58,696 nucleotides of DNA from Polymyxa betae (GCA_003693705.1 RBZT01000971.1:2117-60812), one strand, 5' to 3'. Positions 30,001 through 43,600 are shown, numbered from the stretch's first letter. Numbers and translations are program-made. Notes: generated by a model not told the origin, from the sequence alone.

Positions 30001-33000
30001 CATAATTCACATGATGTAATACCCAGATTATTAGTAGCTATAGATCGAGATCCTGCTGGACACAGATCACAGACAGTCTTGCCTGATAGAGCAGCATATC
30101 TGCCAGATTGGCAATGTATACATGATGTTAATGCTGGAGCATCACCATATGATCCAATAGGACATGGAATACATTGTGATAATGCATTCTCATCTGAATA
30201 TGTTCCAGTAGGACATTGTTGACATGGTCTGGATGATCCAGTCTCATCTTGATATGTTCCAGGTCCACATTCCTTACACAGAATAGATCCAGGTTGATCT
30301 GCATATGATCCAGCCAAACAATCAATACATTGCGATTGTCCTTCATTGGATTGAGATTGTCCAGGTGAGCACGCCAAACTCTGATTCTGTCCAATATCGG
30401 ACACATAACGACCCGGCTCTGCGAATTTACATTCTTTAGCGCCATAATCATCAGTATATCTACCAATAGGACATGGTGTACATTGACCTGCACCAGATCC
30501 TGAATATGTCCCAGGTGGACATCGTATGCATGAATCTGATGAGTTCGTATATGGCTGATACTGTCCTGCATCACATACTATACAGTTAGTCTGACCTTGA
30601 TCTGGTTGATATGTACCAATAGGACAAGGTATCTGATATGTACTGCCTATATATATACATTATATAGTACTCATAATACACACTCACATACATACCACTA
30701 TCAACTACATAATATCCTGCATCTGATATCACACATGTATCAGCAGAATCACCATCACCTCGATATGTCCCAGGACTGCATTTCCGACATGAACTGCTCT
30801 CATTAGTACTAGTATAATATCCACCAGGACATGGACTACAGGAAGTAGCTCCAGGTCCACTGTAATATCCAGCCGTACAGATCCCAGAGCATGCTACCGA
30901 TCCATTCTGATTCGTAAAACGTCCAGCTGGACACAGAGTGCATGATAATTGTGCAGTTACTGATGTAAATGTACCAGCAGGACATAATGAACATATACTC
31001 TGTCCAGATATGTTCTGGTACTGGCCCGCTGGACAATCCTGACATGTAGATTGAGCAGTCAAGGCCGTATAACGACCTGGTTCACATTCTGAGCAGGTGA
31101 ACTGTTCAATGCCATTACTATATCGGCCTATAGGACATGATATGCATTGTGTTTGTCCACTTTGATCTTGATATGTTCCAAGTCCACATTGTGTGCATGA
31201 TAAACTACTATTACTAGATGCATATCGACCTAATGGACATTTTACACATGATATTTGACCTTCCACAGCCGAATATGACCTATACAGACCAAGTCAGATA
31301 TAAACCCTGAAACCCTTCATTCTGTAATTGATACCCTGGATGACAGATATCACATGATGTGGATCCACCACCTGCCGTACTAGTCCCTGGTAGACATGCT
31401 GTGCACTTAGCCTGTCCTGATGTTGATGAATACGTTCCAGGGTCACATGATAGACAATAACTTTGTCCACTTAAGTTCTGATATTGACCAGCAGTACATG
31501 AAGAACATGAAGTAGATCCAGGATTAAGTGATGCTGTCCCACGTGGACAATCCAGACATTGAGTAGAACCATCCGAGGTACTATATGTACCAGCTGGGCA
31601 TGTCTTACATAATATCTGTCCTAAGGTCTCTGAGGCTGTCCCTGGCTTACACAGACTACAAGAAGTGCCACCAGGACGATCTTGATAACTTTCATATTAT
31701 GTCAGATATGATAATAATGTACACATAGAGATACCTTCCAGCAGGACACAGGTCACATGTTCGTTGTCCAGTAGATGATGAATATCTTCCAGCAGGACAT
31801 GATGATATGCATGATGAACTACCTGGATCTGGAGCATATTGTCCAATAGGACATGGTTTACATTGAGAAGATTGAACTTGATCTGCATATGCTCCTGCTG
31901 GACATTGAACACATGATGATGAACCAGTTATATTCTGGTAGGTTCCAATTGGACATTGTAGACATTGAGACTGACCCCAAGATGGACTATCACATGGTTA
32001 TTAACTTGATTAAAACGTCAAATCAAACCAGCCAGTCCGATAATTTCCAAATAAAAGTTCATTTAAAACGGTTGCATGAATTTGGACATACCTGTATGTA
32101 CCAATAGGACATAGACTACAGGTTGATGATCCAGCTATACCACTGATAGATCTACTATATGTTCCAGGTCCACATTTCATACATTGACTAAGTCCAGTCT
32201 GGTTACCGAACCATCCAGATGCACACTGATCACATCTAAGTTGACCAGACCCAGCCTGTGCTGTCCCTAATGAGCATGATGTACATGATGTCTGCCTAGT
32301 GAATGGTTGAACTGTCCCGGCTAAACAAGACGTGCATAATGTTGATCCAGATGTTGAGGTCTGAGATCCAGCAGAACAATCTGTACATGATATAGAGCCT
32401 AACACAACTGATTAAATAACATGATAATGACGATAGAATGATAATACCTGATAACTGAGCATATGTACCAGCTGAGCATAAATTACATGCAGATGTCTTC
32501 TTAGTATCACTATTAGCAGATCCTGGTGCACACTTCTTACACGATGTCTGGCCTAATTGGTCACTATATTCGCCCTCTATACATGCACTGCATGATGATT
32601 GCCGTGTCTGACTATTATAGAATCCAACTGGACATGGTGTACATGCAATAGCACCAGAGATAGCATAAGTCCCAACTTGACAGTCAGAACATGATGTAGC
32701 TGCAGTCTGATTACTTGCAGTACCATCAGGACATGGTGTACATGATATAGATCCAGATGATGAGGAAAATGTACCAGAAGGACATGGACGACATGCAACC
32801 TGTCGTACTACATCTTGATATCCAGCAGGACATGATATATATGATAAGAACAAAGGTGATGAACTAATCTGACCACCACCTTGCATTACTGATACAGGTA
32901 TAGATAGACCAGATGTTTGTGGTATAGAACATGTTAACTTTCTATTTGGTATAATAGAATCATGAACTACATTATTACAGGTATCTTCACCAATAAATAC

Positions 33001-36000
33001 AATCGCATTCGATGGACCGAAATCAGATCCTGTAATAGTGATAGTAGGCTGAGAAGTACGAGAGCATGCGACTATGTGTGTGGAATCTGATCCAGTTGTA
33101 CATCCCTTAATTGTCGATAATGTTGGAGCTCGATATGATACCAGATTGACACTTCGTGAGTAGAGCTCTCCAGTAATGACAATAACAGGCAGATTAACAC
33201 CAACTCCAGCTGATAATAAACAGACAAGTGAGAATGGTGGCGAGATACTTATGACATCACATGAGCTTGGTCCAATAATAACGGACGTTGAGTTTGATGT
33301 GAAATAGTTTCCCTGAATAGTAATGGGTATGGAACCTTCTGTTGGACATTTCGTGGTCGTGTTTTGATGATCAACGCAATATGATGATGATGCCGAATGA
33401 ACGAGAGCGGAGATTGGAAATGCGAATGTATCAGTACCGGTAACAGATGTTTGACCAGCAACGACAACAACGAAATGCCAATCAGTACCATCACCTTTGC
33501 CAACAAGACAAGATAGACGATCTGAACCTATAATCTGTACAGAGGTACATGCAATAGTATTAGTACTGGATCTAGATGTGAGATAGACAGTCAGCTTGTC
33601 TGCCCAGGTCCCGAGATTATCAACAGAGAAATCAACATATTGATTAACTGATTTAATAGCAGTTAGGAATGATTGAGGAGTATCAGTTGGGAAAGATCTA
33701 AGACCAGAACGTATAACAGGAGCTAGATACGATATTGTAGAGATACTTGGTGATGATTGTAGTGTAAATCCAGGCATTTGTCTATGAACTATTACAGATA
33801 GGTTAGCTCCAATACCAGTTGATATTGCACATATAATAGATGTATCTGTAGCAGATGTAATATTACAGGAATATGTTGATAAAGACTGACTAGGTCCATA
33901 TTCAACAATATTATTGGATATTGTTGAACTATCAAATCCAGTTCCGGTTATAGTCAGCTTAGTATTACCATTAGTTACAGGTAATGCTGAGCATTGCTCA
34001 GGTGAACATGTCAATGATGTAATCTGTGGACCAGCATATGATACCAATCCAGATCCAGTACCAGACTGTCCAGAAACAGTAACGATCACATCCAGATTAG
34101 TAAACGTTGGATCACTCCATGATGATAACGTGCAGATTAGCTGTGTGTGCGATGGCTGTGATACGGGCGTACAGGACCGCGACCCGATCGTGGCTGTGGC
34201 ACCGGATACCCCGAAATTATTGCCATTGATTGTGAAGGTATTTGGTGTAGATAATGGACATTGATTAACAGTATGACCAGATATTGAGCATGTTGAACTG
34301 GATATTGATGTAACAGTTGGTGGACTATATGAGAATAATAATCTGTTAGTACTGGATTGAGATGCAACACTAACAGCTACTGGTAATGCATGACCAGATC
34401 CAGCACCAACACGACATGTCAGGGTCGTACCGCCCGACACGCTCAATACTGGGCAGTTTCCATTACCGACATTAGCTGAGATCTGGCTTACATCTGTTCC
34501 GAAATTGCTACCGATTATGGTGAGCAAATAGGAGCCGGAAGTGAGGGTCGATGGTGTTGATAATGATGTCAATGTTGGACGATCATATGAGAATGCTGAA
34601 TTGAATATGTAGGTGGGATTATTACTAACAGTGATAGCAATGGGAAGATTGGCTCCAATCCCAGCTGGTATCGTGCATGTAATAGATGAATCCGAATATG
34701 AGCTATATGATGAGCATTCAGTGTTGTTAATGAGGACTTTACCATCAGATCCAAATGATGTTCCAGATAATGAAATAAAGTCACCACCTGTACTACCACC
34801 ATGTAATGGCCATATTGAATTAATAACTGGTGCATTGTATGAGAATAGTGCAGATGATGATCTGGCTGATTGTTGACCATCGACAGTGACACGAACATAC
34901 AGGCCCTTACCCATACCTGGTTGTAATGAACATGTAATCTGAGTATGAGCTGTTATTAATTGTGGTGATAAACATGAATATGAGACTGAATCGTTCTCAA
35001 TGACAACAGATCTAGATACAGCAGCATTGCCTAATGATGTTCCCGTAACTGTAAGTACAACATCAGCAGCTGATGTATCAGCAGTTAATGGTGTAATGGA
35101 AGTAATATTTGGTGGATTATAAGCAATATGTAATTGATTAGTACTTGATTGTTGAGCTATTGATACAGATACTGATTGACTAGATCCAGATCCTTCACCA
35201 GCATTACATAATATCATAGTATTATTAACATATACTGCAGAAGAACATGATACACCACCTATACGAACACTAACAGAACCAGAGATGCCTGATCCGAAAT
35301 CAGTTCCAACAATAGTAACGCGTGCACCAGATGTTGGTAATGATATTGGAATAGTTCTAATTAATGTTGGGGCAGTATATTGTAACGTAAGGGAGTTACT
35401 TGTAACACCAGATACTGATACTGTAGTTAATGCAGTTTGTCCTTGACCATTAGGTGATGTGCATATAATAATAGATTGATTATGTGAGGAGATCTCACAT
35501 GAACATCTTAATAATTGAGTACCAGTTGTATCAGCACATTGACTTCCCATATTAACAGATATAATACTATCACTTGTGCCAAAGTCATGACCAATCAAGG
35601 TGACAGTCTCTGAGCCTCCTGTTGATAATGATGTCTTTCCAGTTGGCAGGATAGCTCGAGTCAGTGTTGGTCCTCGATATTGGTAATAATATCCTGAACT
35701 TGTTCGTGTATCAACAGTTACATACAGCATAAATGATCCACCAGGTCCAGATGGTATCTGACATGATAGTTTCGTATGATTTACCAATGTCTGTACAGAT
35801 GTACAATCAACATTATCTGATACACGCTTGATTGTCTTCGGCACTGATTTCGTTCCGAAATTCGATCCGGTGATGGTGACGATCGTTGTGCCATTGGTGC
35901 GGGCCCCAGTGGTAGAATCCAATGCAGAAACAGTAGGTGTGATTGCTGATATAACAGGAGCATCATATAAGAATGTGATGGCATCAGTACTTGATTGTCC

Positions 36001-38920
36001 ATCAGCATTAATAATAACAGAATGATCAGTATTAATCTTAGCAGGTAATGTACATATAATTTGACTTGATATAACAGAAGTTACTGTACATATAGATCCA
36101 CCAACATAAACTGTTAATCCTTTGATAGAAGATCCAAAATTAAATCCAATAATAGTGATAGAATCACCACCTAAAGGCAATGAGTATTGACAAACCCTAA
36201 ACCCTGGACATTTACCTGTTGTTCTAGCTACAGCTCCAATTACACTAGATACAGTTGGTATATGATAGCTAATAAATGATGATGCAGATCTTGCATCATT
36301 AGTGAATACACTAACTGGAATATTAGCACCACGTCCATTTGGTGATTTACAGGTAATTGATGTATGTGACCATGATACAATTGTACATAATTGATCACCA
36401 ATATTTGGGATTTTAAATGTCACATTACCACCAGATGGACCAAAATTCTGTCCTGAAATCTGTATCACATCATTCGAGCTGGTTGTAATTAAAGATGGCA
36501 GAACACTGCTGATCGAGGGAGGATTATAGGAGAACCTCGCCGTTTGAACTGGAACCTGACCAGATACGTTCACAATGATGGGCAGATTGATGCCAGTTCC
36601 CGACGGTGTCTGAATAAAAATTTTAGAGAACTGTAAAGTGAAATGACAAACAAATCTGAAAGAGAGTATAGTTTCAAAACCAGTATTGTGCAAATAAAAA
36701 CTGGAAAGTTAACAACATTGAAGTCAGGTTGAAATAACGAGATTGCAAAACGATGTTTAGATATGGCTTACAATGCATGCTAGCTTGGTATCAGTATGAT
36801 CAATGATAGTCTCTTTAACAATGCAGGGATTGCCATTAATGTTGATAGTAGCAGATGCAGATATAGTGCCAAGATTAGTACCTGTAATAATAACAGAATC
36901 ACCACCAGATGTAGATCCAGTATATACAGTAGATGTATCAATAACAGGTGCTGTATATGAGAATATTGATGATATTGTAGTATTAGCAACTGATGTACCA
37001 ATAATAACATCAAGATTAGCACCAACACCATTAGGTATTGTACAGTATATTAATGTATGATTCCATAATGATATAGAGCATGTTCTACCACCAATCCATA
37101 CAGATCCTGACACAGATCCAAAACTATTTCCAATGACAGTAAATGTAGAACCACCAGCCGTTGGTACAGCTGATGTTGGCTTTAAACTAGTAATAGATGC
37201 ATTCTGATATGAATATGAATATGAATTACTAGGACCACTTCTATGTGATAATATAACAGTACGTTTACCAGATCCAGATGTCATCTGAAATGTAGCTGTT
37301 GTTGCTGTACTAGTTAGAACTGTATAATATGTTCCATCAACAGATAATAATGGATTTGTACCAAAACTTGTTCCTTGTATAGTGACAATCTGATTACCAG
37401 ATGTTGATATAATTGGTGATATTGATGTAATTGTTGGTGCTGCATAATTATACACAATTGATGTTGGAGCATTGTTTTGTCCAGCAACAGATATTGCAAT
37501 CACATTCGACTAACCAAAACGATTGAATATGGGATGGATGGATAATGAATGGCAAACTTACAAGTCCTTCTCCAGGAGGTATTCTTACTTGCATCATTGT
37601 ATGATTACGTGAACATGTAGAACATGATAATACTGCTGATGAACCAATAGTGACAGTAATAGAAGCATTACTTGTACCAAAGTTGAGTCCATAGATAGTA
37701 AGCCATGTTGATGATGATGATGTAGATCCTGATGTTGGACCAATAGATGATGATAATGATATAATCTCTGGTGCATCATATGATAATGTATAAACAGTAT
37801 ATGATTGATCTAATACTTGAACTATCACATCCTTATTAGTACCTTGTCCAGATGGTAATACACATAGTAATTGAGTGTGTAAGGTATTACTGGATGTTAT
37901 TGGACATGATAAACCACCAACTTTTACTGATCTTGATATTAGTTGATTACCAAGATTTGTACCAGTTATTGTGAGTGTATCTCCACCAGATGTTCGCGCA
38001 GGTGATGCTGATAATGAGCTGATTGTTGGTGGATTATATGCAAAATATACAGCTGTATTTACACCAGTTGTATCATGTGCAGATACAGATATTGTATTAT
38101 GTGATCCAGCACCTGCACCCATTGAACATATTATCTGTGTATGGGTTTGAGATACCAATGTACAATTATAACTAAAATTGATTTTAGCAGGGTTTTAGGG
38201 TTTGTAAACCTCTCACAAACCTTCCAACTTTGACTACAGCTGTACCAATGGGACCGAAATGATTCCCATTGATAGTAAGTTGTGTAGGTAGACCAGTTGA
38301 TACAATTGGACCAGTTGGTCCTGATGTTGGTGATATTGATGTAATAGTAGGTGTTGCATATGATAATGTCCAATTTCCAGCTACATAATACTTATTAGTG
38401 ACCATAATGTAACGACTTGATGGATTCGATGGATAATTCGATGTTGTTAAAGCTGGGAATGTACATATTAATTTCGTCATTGTAATTGTTGAACATGTCA
38501 CTGATTGACCATAGACTCTGAAGGAGAAATCTGCATCAGAATTATCAAAGAAATTATTTCCTATAATGGTGACAGGAGTAGCTCCAGCTGTTGGTGGATT
38601 AGCTGGTGATACACTTGATATTGCTGGAACTATTCATATGTTGAGTATTAAGTATACAGGTAATGTATTATCATACCAAGACATGTAGATATGATATCAC
38701 TACAACAATCTTGATATTGCATACAGACATCATCACACCAGCATGATAACGAGTTATTAGTTGCCATTGTACTGCACATGACAGTTTTAGCATCATTATT
38801 AGCTGCCTGGCAATATGGCCGTGGTGGGTTAAATGCTGGATACCATGAGGGAATTTTACATTCCGTTCGTGGCAAGGTAATGGCTATTATGATGGCGATG
38901 TAGAGCCACCATGGCCACAT
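27034..38920 (-). CDS. Giant IPT/TIG and GCC2/GCC3 multi-pass membrane protein, copy 1
   Basis: The start at 38920 gives a signal peptide (MWPWWLYIAIIIAITLP) and a somatomedin-B-like cysteine module (LSCWCDDVCMQYQDCCSDII). About 20 IPT/TIG immunoglobulin-like domains follow (each about 85 residues, opening with P.I.S..P.SG... and carrying G.NFG), then some 50-60 GCC2/GCC3 repeats (CP.G.Y....G...C..C), a juxtamembrane CAVCKSGYYDTWGSSC, and a membrane module of about eight helices containing SPSYWWFDLLDNLHKLFLTS and NPYQRKGDDRLHLLVQ. The tail ends ALITRRRLDTDDL. About ten introns of mostly 35-110 bases split it; protein length is about 3,700-3,800 residues. The 2.8-kb 3' part including the whole membrane module is one exon. 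Likely a cell-surface receptor or adhesion protein; the ligand is unknown. It is paralogous to the gene at 45053-57660. Confidence 0.88.
28600..32830 (-). repeat. GCC2/GCC3 cysteine-repeat array of giant gene 1
   Basis: Tandem repeats of about 72 bases code for units of roughly 24 residues with the pattern CX2C.. G.Y....G...C..CP.G. Each resembles the ephrin-receptor-like/GCC2-GCC3 motif. The strong codon bias (many ACA, ATG and TGA triplets on the plus strand) opens long artificial frames on other phases. Small introns interrupt the array near 29854-29906, 30640-30710, 31270-31310, 31690-31735, 31985-32095 and 32405-32450. Confidence 0.88.
32831..38640 (-). repeat. IPT/TIG domain array of giant gene 1
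   Basis: Some 20 domains of about 250-280 bases each can be counted by their opening motif (for example APVISAITPTVS, GPTLTRAILPTG, PPNITSITPLTA, APVINSIWPLHG, RPTLTSLSTPST) and a later G.NFG turn. Thirteen lie in one uninterrupted exon (36611 to about 32450). Domains diverge strongly from each other, so the array is old, not freshly amplified. Confidence 0.85.
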
Positions 38921-39041
38921 TAGTTGTCGTACTTTGACGACAACAATATAACGATTATTATGTAGTCAGTGAATGACAGCAAACATCATGCTGCAAGTGA
39001 TACAACCTCAGATAATAGATCGTTTTCATTGAAATGAACGA

Positions 39042-39059
39042 TTTAGGGTTTTAGGGTTT
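39042..39059 (-). promoter_or_regulatory. Telo-box-like motif upstream of giant gene 1
   Basis: On the gene's sense strand the sequence is AAACCCTAAAACCCTAAA, two plant-type telomere units, about 120 bases upstream of the start codon at 38920. The AAACCCTAA telo-box is a known regulatory element in plants. Here its role is a guess; related short tracts also occur at 36192-36205 and 38189-38203. Confidence 0.4.
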
Positions 39060-39094
39060 CAGAAGTTGAAATTTTGTTCTTGATAACATCATTC

Positions 39095-40527
39095 TTAATT
39101 GGCAGCCTTCTTATTATCATTACAACCTGCCTGCTTCTTCGGTACAGCCGGCTGCTTTTTAGCTACTTGCTTTTTCGGTACAACCGCCTGCTTTTTAGCT
39201 GCCTGTTTTTGGATGCAGCCGCCCTAAGATTTATGATTGCTATTAGCAAACAGTAGCCGTTGAAACCAAATCGAAAGAAAATGTCTGGAAATGAAATTCG
39301 TACATGATATGAAACAATACGAATACACTCACTTTGCTGCTTTCTTTACAGCACAAGCCGTAACAACACCTTGCTTATTCATAGTAACTTGGAATGGACT
39401 TGCTTGTTTCAATAAACCAACACAATTAAGTCCATCAGCTCCATAAGATGCCTCAAATCGTCCACACAAGAATGTGAAGAGATTGGTACCAACTTCTGGA
39501 TCTGGAGAGGTCGCCTTTGAGGTCAAACCCATTCCAGCAGCATAACGAACAGGTGCAACTTTACGAAAGTTCTGACAATATGTTGTTGATGTTCCAGCTG
39601 CACCTCGTTGTTGATTAACACCAATTCGATAAAGATCACGTTTAATAGCATTGGCCTTTCCATTGACCAATGTCATAGGATCATTCTCAGGGACAATTGC
39701 AATGGGTGCCTGTTGTAATTTAGCAGCTATGATTTCATTAAGAGCCAGAGCCGAGAGAGTAGAGCCAGGATCAGATAAATCTGGGGCCTGGAATCGATTA
39801 CATTTAAGAGTTTGCAAAACGGTCATTAGAAGGGCGTTATCACTTCCATTAGAGATGACCTGAGCTCCAGCAAGTCTCTTACGATTGGCAGCTGTGTTCT
39901 GAGCGAGCTGCTTGTTTTTAGTGACCAGATATGTGGTATCAACATTGTCACTCTGATCCATATCTACAAGACCAAAATCTCGTGTTGTTAAGCATGCCAT
40001 ACCATCAGCACCTTTACCCAGAGCTGGGACATTGACAGCGTTGGCTGCTGCTGCGAAGAACGCTGGAGCATTGCAGTACGCGAACTGGCCGAAGATCGAT
40101 TTCCCCACACCATTAACACATTTCCCAGCAGCAACACCAGCACCAGTTAATTGCAAAGTATCACCGTTTGTACCGAACCAGATACCGACCACAGCATTAG
40201 TAGGTAATTTCGGGACAACGGGAGCAACAGCTGGTTGGGTACCAGCATTAATAACCAATGGAGGATAAATCGAAAGCTGCTTTGTGGCCGGGTCGAAGAT
40301 TACAGCTTCAACAAATGAAGGATTATCACCAGCTTGATCACATCCTCTCATCTAAAACAGAATCAATATTGAGATATGAGGACATGAATAACAGAAAGAT
40401 TTACAGTATAAGGAGTGGCCAATCCCTGAGCAGATAATGGATTTGCAGGCACAGTTAGGACACATTGTCCTTGGACTTTAATGCTTAAGAGCAGCAGAAC
40501 AACTACTGAAAACATTCCCAGCTGCAT
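39095..40527 (-). CDS. Secreted protein of a fungal-type family, with K/Q/A/P-rich tail
   Basis: The ATG at 40527 starts a clean signal peptide (MQLGMFSVVVLLLLSIKVQG, cut before QCVLTVPANPL). Exon 1 is 40527-40405, a 53-base intron follows, and exon 2 runs from 40351 (MRGCDQAGDNPSFVEAVIFD). Further motifs are YPPLVINAGTQPAVAPVVPK, AVVGIWFGTNGDTLQLTG, VFGQFAYCNAP-like SIFGQFAYCNAPAFF, DMDQSDNVDTTYLV, NGSDNALL and ENDPMTLVNGKAN. These match, from memory, a family of hypothetical secreted proteins common in fungi; function unknown. Exon 2 may stop at 39329. A better reading splices from 39350 to 39223 and adds a tail GGCIQKQAAKKQAVVPKKQV... that ends at 39095; that 126-base intron is longer than others here, so the tail is uncertain. 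Confidence 0.78.
39112..39210 (-). repeat. 36-base tandem repeats coding a KKQ-rich tail
   Basis: Two and a half copies of a unit coding AAKKQAVVPKKQ/VAKKQPAVPKKQ lie at the 3' end of the secreted-protein gene. The nucleotide copies share GCTAAAAAGCAG and GTACCGAA(A/G)AAGCA. A lysine-rich tail of this kind could bind polyanions such as nucleic acid or acidic polysaccharide. Confidence 0.65.
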
Positions 40528-40682
40528 ACTGATTCCAAAATATAGAATGGTTCGCTGCAAAACACATGGCGGCCTTAAATTAGTCCTGATTAGGAATCTA
40601 GAACCAGAGCCATGATCGAGAAATCTCTGGACTCGAGAGCATCTGGACATTGATATTTGATTTCGAGAAGATTAAAATACTG

Positions 40683-43600
40683 TTAATACAATTTATATTT
40701 ACATGTTAATGAAATAAGCAATATAGTATTAAACTTAGGCATAACCGAATCCAACATGATCGATATGCGATAAAACAATTCGCATTTTGCTTCGAACCGT
40801 CTCTCTATGAAATAATCAATAAAATCTGATTTCATGTGTCTAGCCCGTACATACTCATCAATGTAGTCAGGCATATCAAGTGTATGAAAACAGGTATGCC
40901 CAACAGGAAGCCTCTCTGTCCCGTTCACTTTCCGAACAGTGATCTTTCTGCTCAAACCCTGCACAGGAAGACAAGACAGCGACCTGAAACTCTTTAATTA
41001 AACAGGGGTTTTGGAAAATAACACGACAGACATACGTGCACAACCGTAAGAATCGCCTCAGATCCAGCTCAGGACAATGTTCGAGGAAGTCTCTGACAAT
41101 CTGAGGAGTAGGACTATCGCCCCAAGAATCCTCAAAATTTACTTCTCGCAATAGCATAGCGCCATCGAGAGTCTGAACGCCACAGATCAAGATGCGGAGA
41201 TCTTCAGGAGCTAATCGTAAACACTGTTCTTTTAAGCCCTGCTGCACTGTGAGGAAAAAGAGCGTTCAATCACAGCAAATTGGAACCGTTAAGGTGAAGA
41301 ATCCGGTTTTCAGTGCCTCTAATTGTGGCCTCCTCCTTTCGATCAAAAATTGTTTGATTTTTTCGTGAACATAGGTCCTATGATTTAATCAGCATTGGAC
41401 GGTACAGGATAGGGTAAATTACTTTCGGTTGCAGGGAAGTGGTAAATCGTACTGAACCTCAAGCGAATTAGGAGCAGAAATCGTTGCCATCATCATATTC
41501 CTGAATGAATTTGCCATAGTGCGATCGTAATCGTATAAATCAGAAAGGTCAGGGTCTAACAAGGACATCAGAAACTGGCATATTGTCGAAAACTTGTGAG
41601 TACCTATATCTAAGAAAAATTTCATAATGGCAGAAGAGAACATCAGGGGGACGACCCTTCCGTCGATAAGCGCCTTGCACATCGCCTTTCCAATTGCCGC
41701 ATAGAATGATAAAGAAAAGTTTTGAGGATTCGGAAGGAATGAAGGTCCACTCGGCGGGCAATCCTCTTCGGGGGCGGACTCGAAAAGATTCTCGGATGGA
41801 CTGACCACACGAAGGAAGAACTCAGTAAACAGGTCGGCTGTTAATCCTCCTGTTAAAAAATCGTAAGGATGACATTGTAGAAGAACTGAAATATATACGA
41901 GCCTTGATCAATGCCTTGCGAGGACTGCATACTGTATTTGGTCCTGAAGTTCATTAATAGATCATTGCTGACTGCAGTTTCCAATGCTGTTATCATTCCA
42001 TAAAGAATACTGTTATCACGTTCAACGGTGACCAGGAAATCATGAGACTTTCGAGTCAAGCCAAGTAAGAAGTTCTGCATCTGATGGATTCTGCCAGTGG
42101 AAGTAAGCCGAATCTATGGCATTGATTAGAGATGAAACAGGGCATAATTCCGTCCAATACCAGCTGACGAGAAGCAAGCATTTCTTTGACAATATCGCCA
42201 CTACAGAATGTTAAATCTAAGGCATTACTGGCAGAGCATTGCCCAGATATCAGTGCATCTAGAAGCTCCCTCACAGATTCAGGAGTATCGATCGGCAAAG
42301 GACCAAGAGGAACCCCAGGGATTAACTCCATGTCAGTTAAATAAGAATACAGTAAGGCAGCCACATTCCACGTGTCGCTTGCACCTATGTCTTTGCATCA
42401 GCAAGCACATTCTGGCAACTGTATTCATTACCGGAATTGTTAACGTCGATGTTTAAGTTGCTGTAATGTCGCGCTCGAGAAAAGTCGATTAATACAGGAG
42501 AGAAGTCGAAAGATATTAAGAAAATATTCCGAGCATGTAAATTTCCATGACAGATACCTCTGGCATACAAAGCAGCTAATGCTCGCAATAGGAGAACTAT
42601 GAAATGCCGAACCTACCAAAAAGTTACACCAACCAAGTAGTACACTGCTGTTGAGATACCTCATGACCATCAGGTTTACTGTTGAGCCAATCTGCTGCGT
42701 TTCCTTTCTCGTAAACTGGACTCTCAATATAAGCATGTCCCAGCTCAGGAGAGACAAAAACTGCATTTATGGGAGCAACGAAAATGCAGCTCTCTTGCAA
42801 ATGGCTCCTAATGGCGACATCTGCAGCTAAGGCTTCAGTTTGTTCGCTGTCTTTAAGATTGAACTGCTTCAAGACGCATGGTTCGTATCCATGTAAAAGA
42901 CATCTGAGCGAAATTAGGAAATAAGACTTTGAGGACAAAAAAGTACCTTGAGACCCGTGAACTGAGAGGATTTTTCTCTTTTACATATTCGTCGATTGAG
43001 CAGAAAGAAGCTAAGCCCGACCTAGAATAAAAGATCATGAACCGAGGGAAAGCAGAATCTCGATCTCTACCTTTTAACGGTCACTGGTAATACAGCCCAG
43101 GGATCTTCTTCTAGCTTATAAGGAGGAAGATTTGATAAAGCGGTTTGAACCGCTTCCATGTGAGCACGCACAGCATCAATTTTGGACTGGGCTTCAGAAA
43201 CAAATGACTCAGGAATTTGATGGAGGGTCATCATATTCAATTCGCAGGTCTTTTTGGCAATATCAATACTGAACTCGAGCAATTTCCCATCAAGTGAAAA
43301 TCTTTGGATCAGCATAACCTGGGCGGAGAAATGAGTGCAAAACAATTTGTTTAAGCGAAAAAAGGTTACCTCTTTAGAGCCAAACGGCTGCCGCGGTTTA
43401 TGAAGAACATCGGTACAATGACTTTGAATATAAGAAGAAAATTGTTCAATGCGTTCAGCAACTTCTCTGATATGGGCCAGTTCATTACAAATATGTGTGA
43501 TGCTGTTCACCAACAGCAGCCGGCTGTTTTTCTCCAAAGCCGTCACTGATATCGCCTTTTTTATGAGGTTATTTCCAGTTTCGTCTTTCCGAGGGGTAAT

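Noticed and set aside
33914-34264. 116-codon plus-strand frame inside giant gene 1
   Set aside because: Antisense shadow of TIG domains; the minus-strand frame has conserved domain motifs and this one has none.
39074-39256. 60-codon plus-strand hydrophobic frame (MFLITSFLIGSLLII...)
   Set aside because: Antisense of the K/Q/A/P repeat tail of the secreted protein; lysine-rich sequence reads as leucine/phenylalanine-rich on the other strand.
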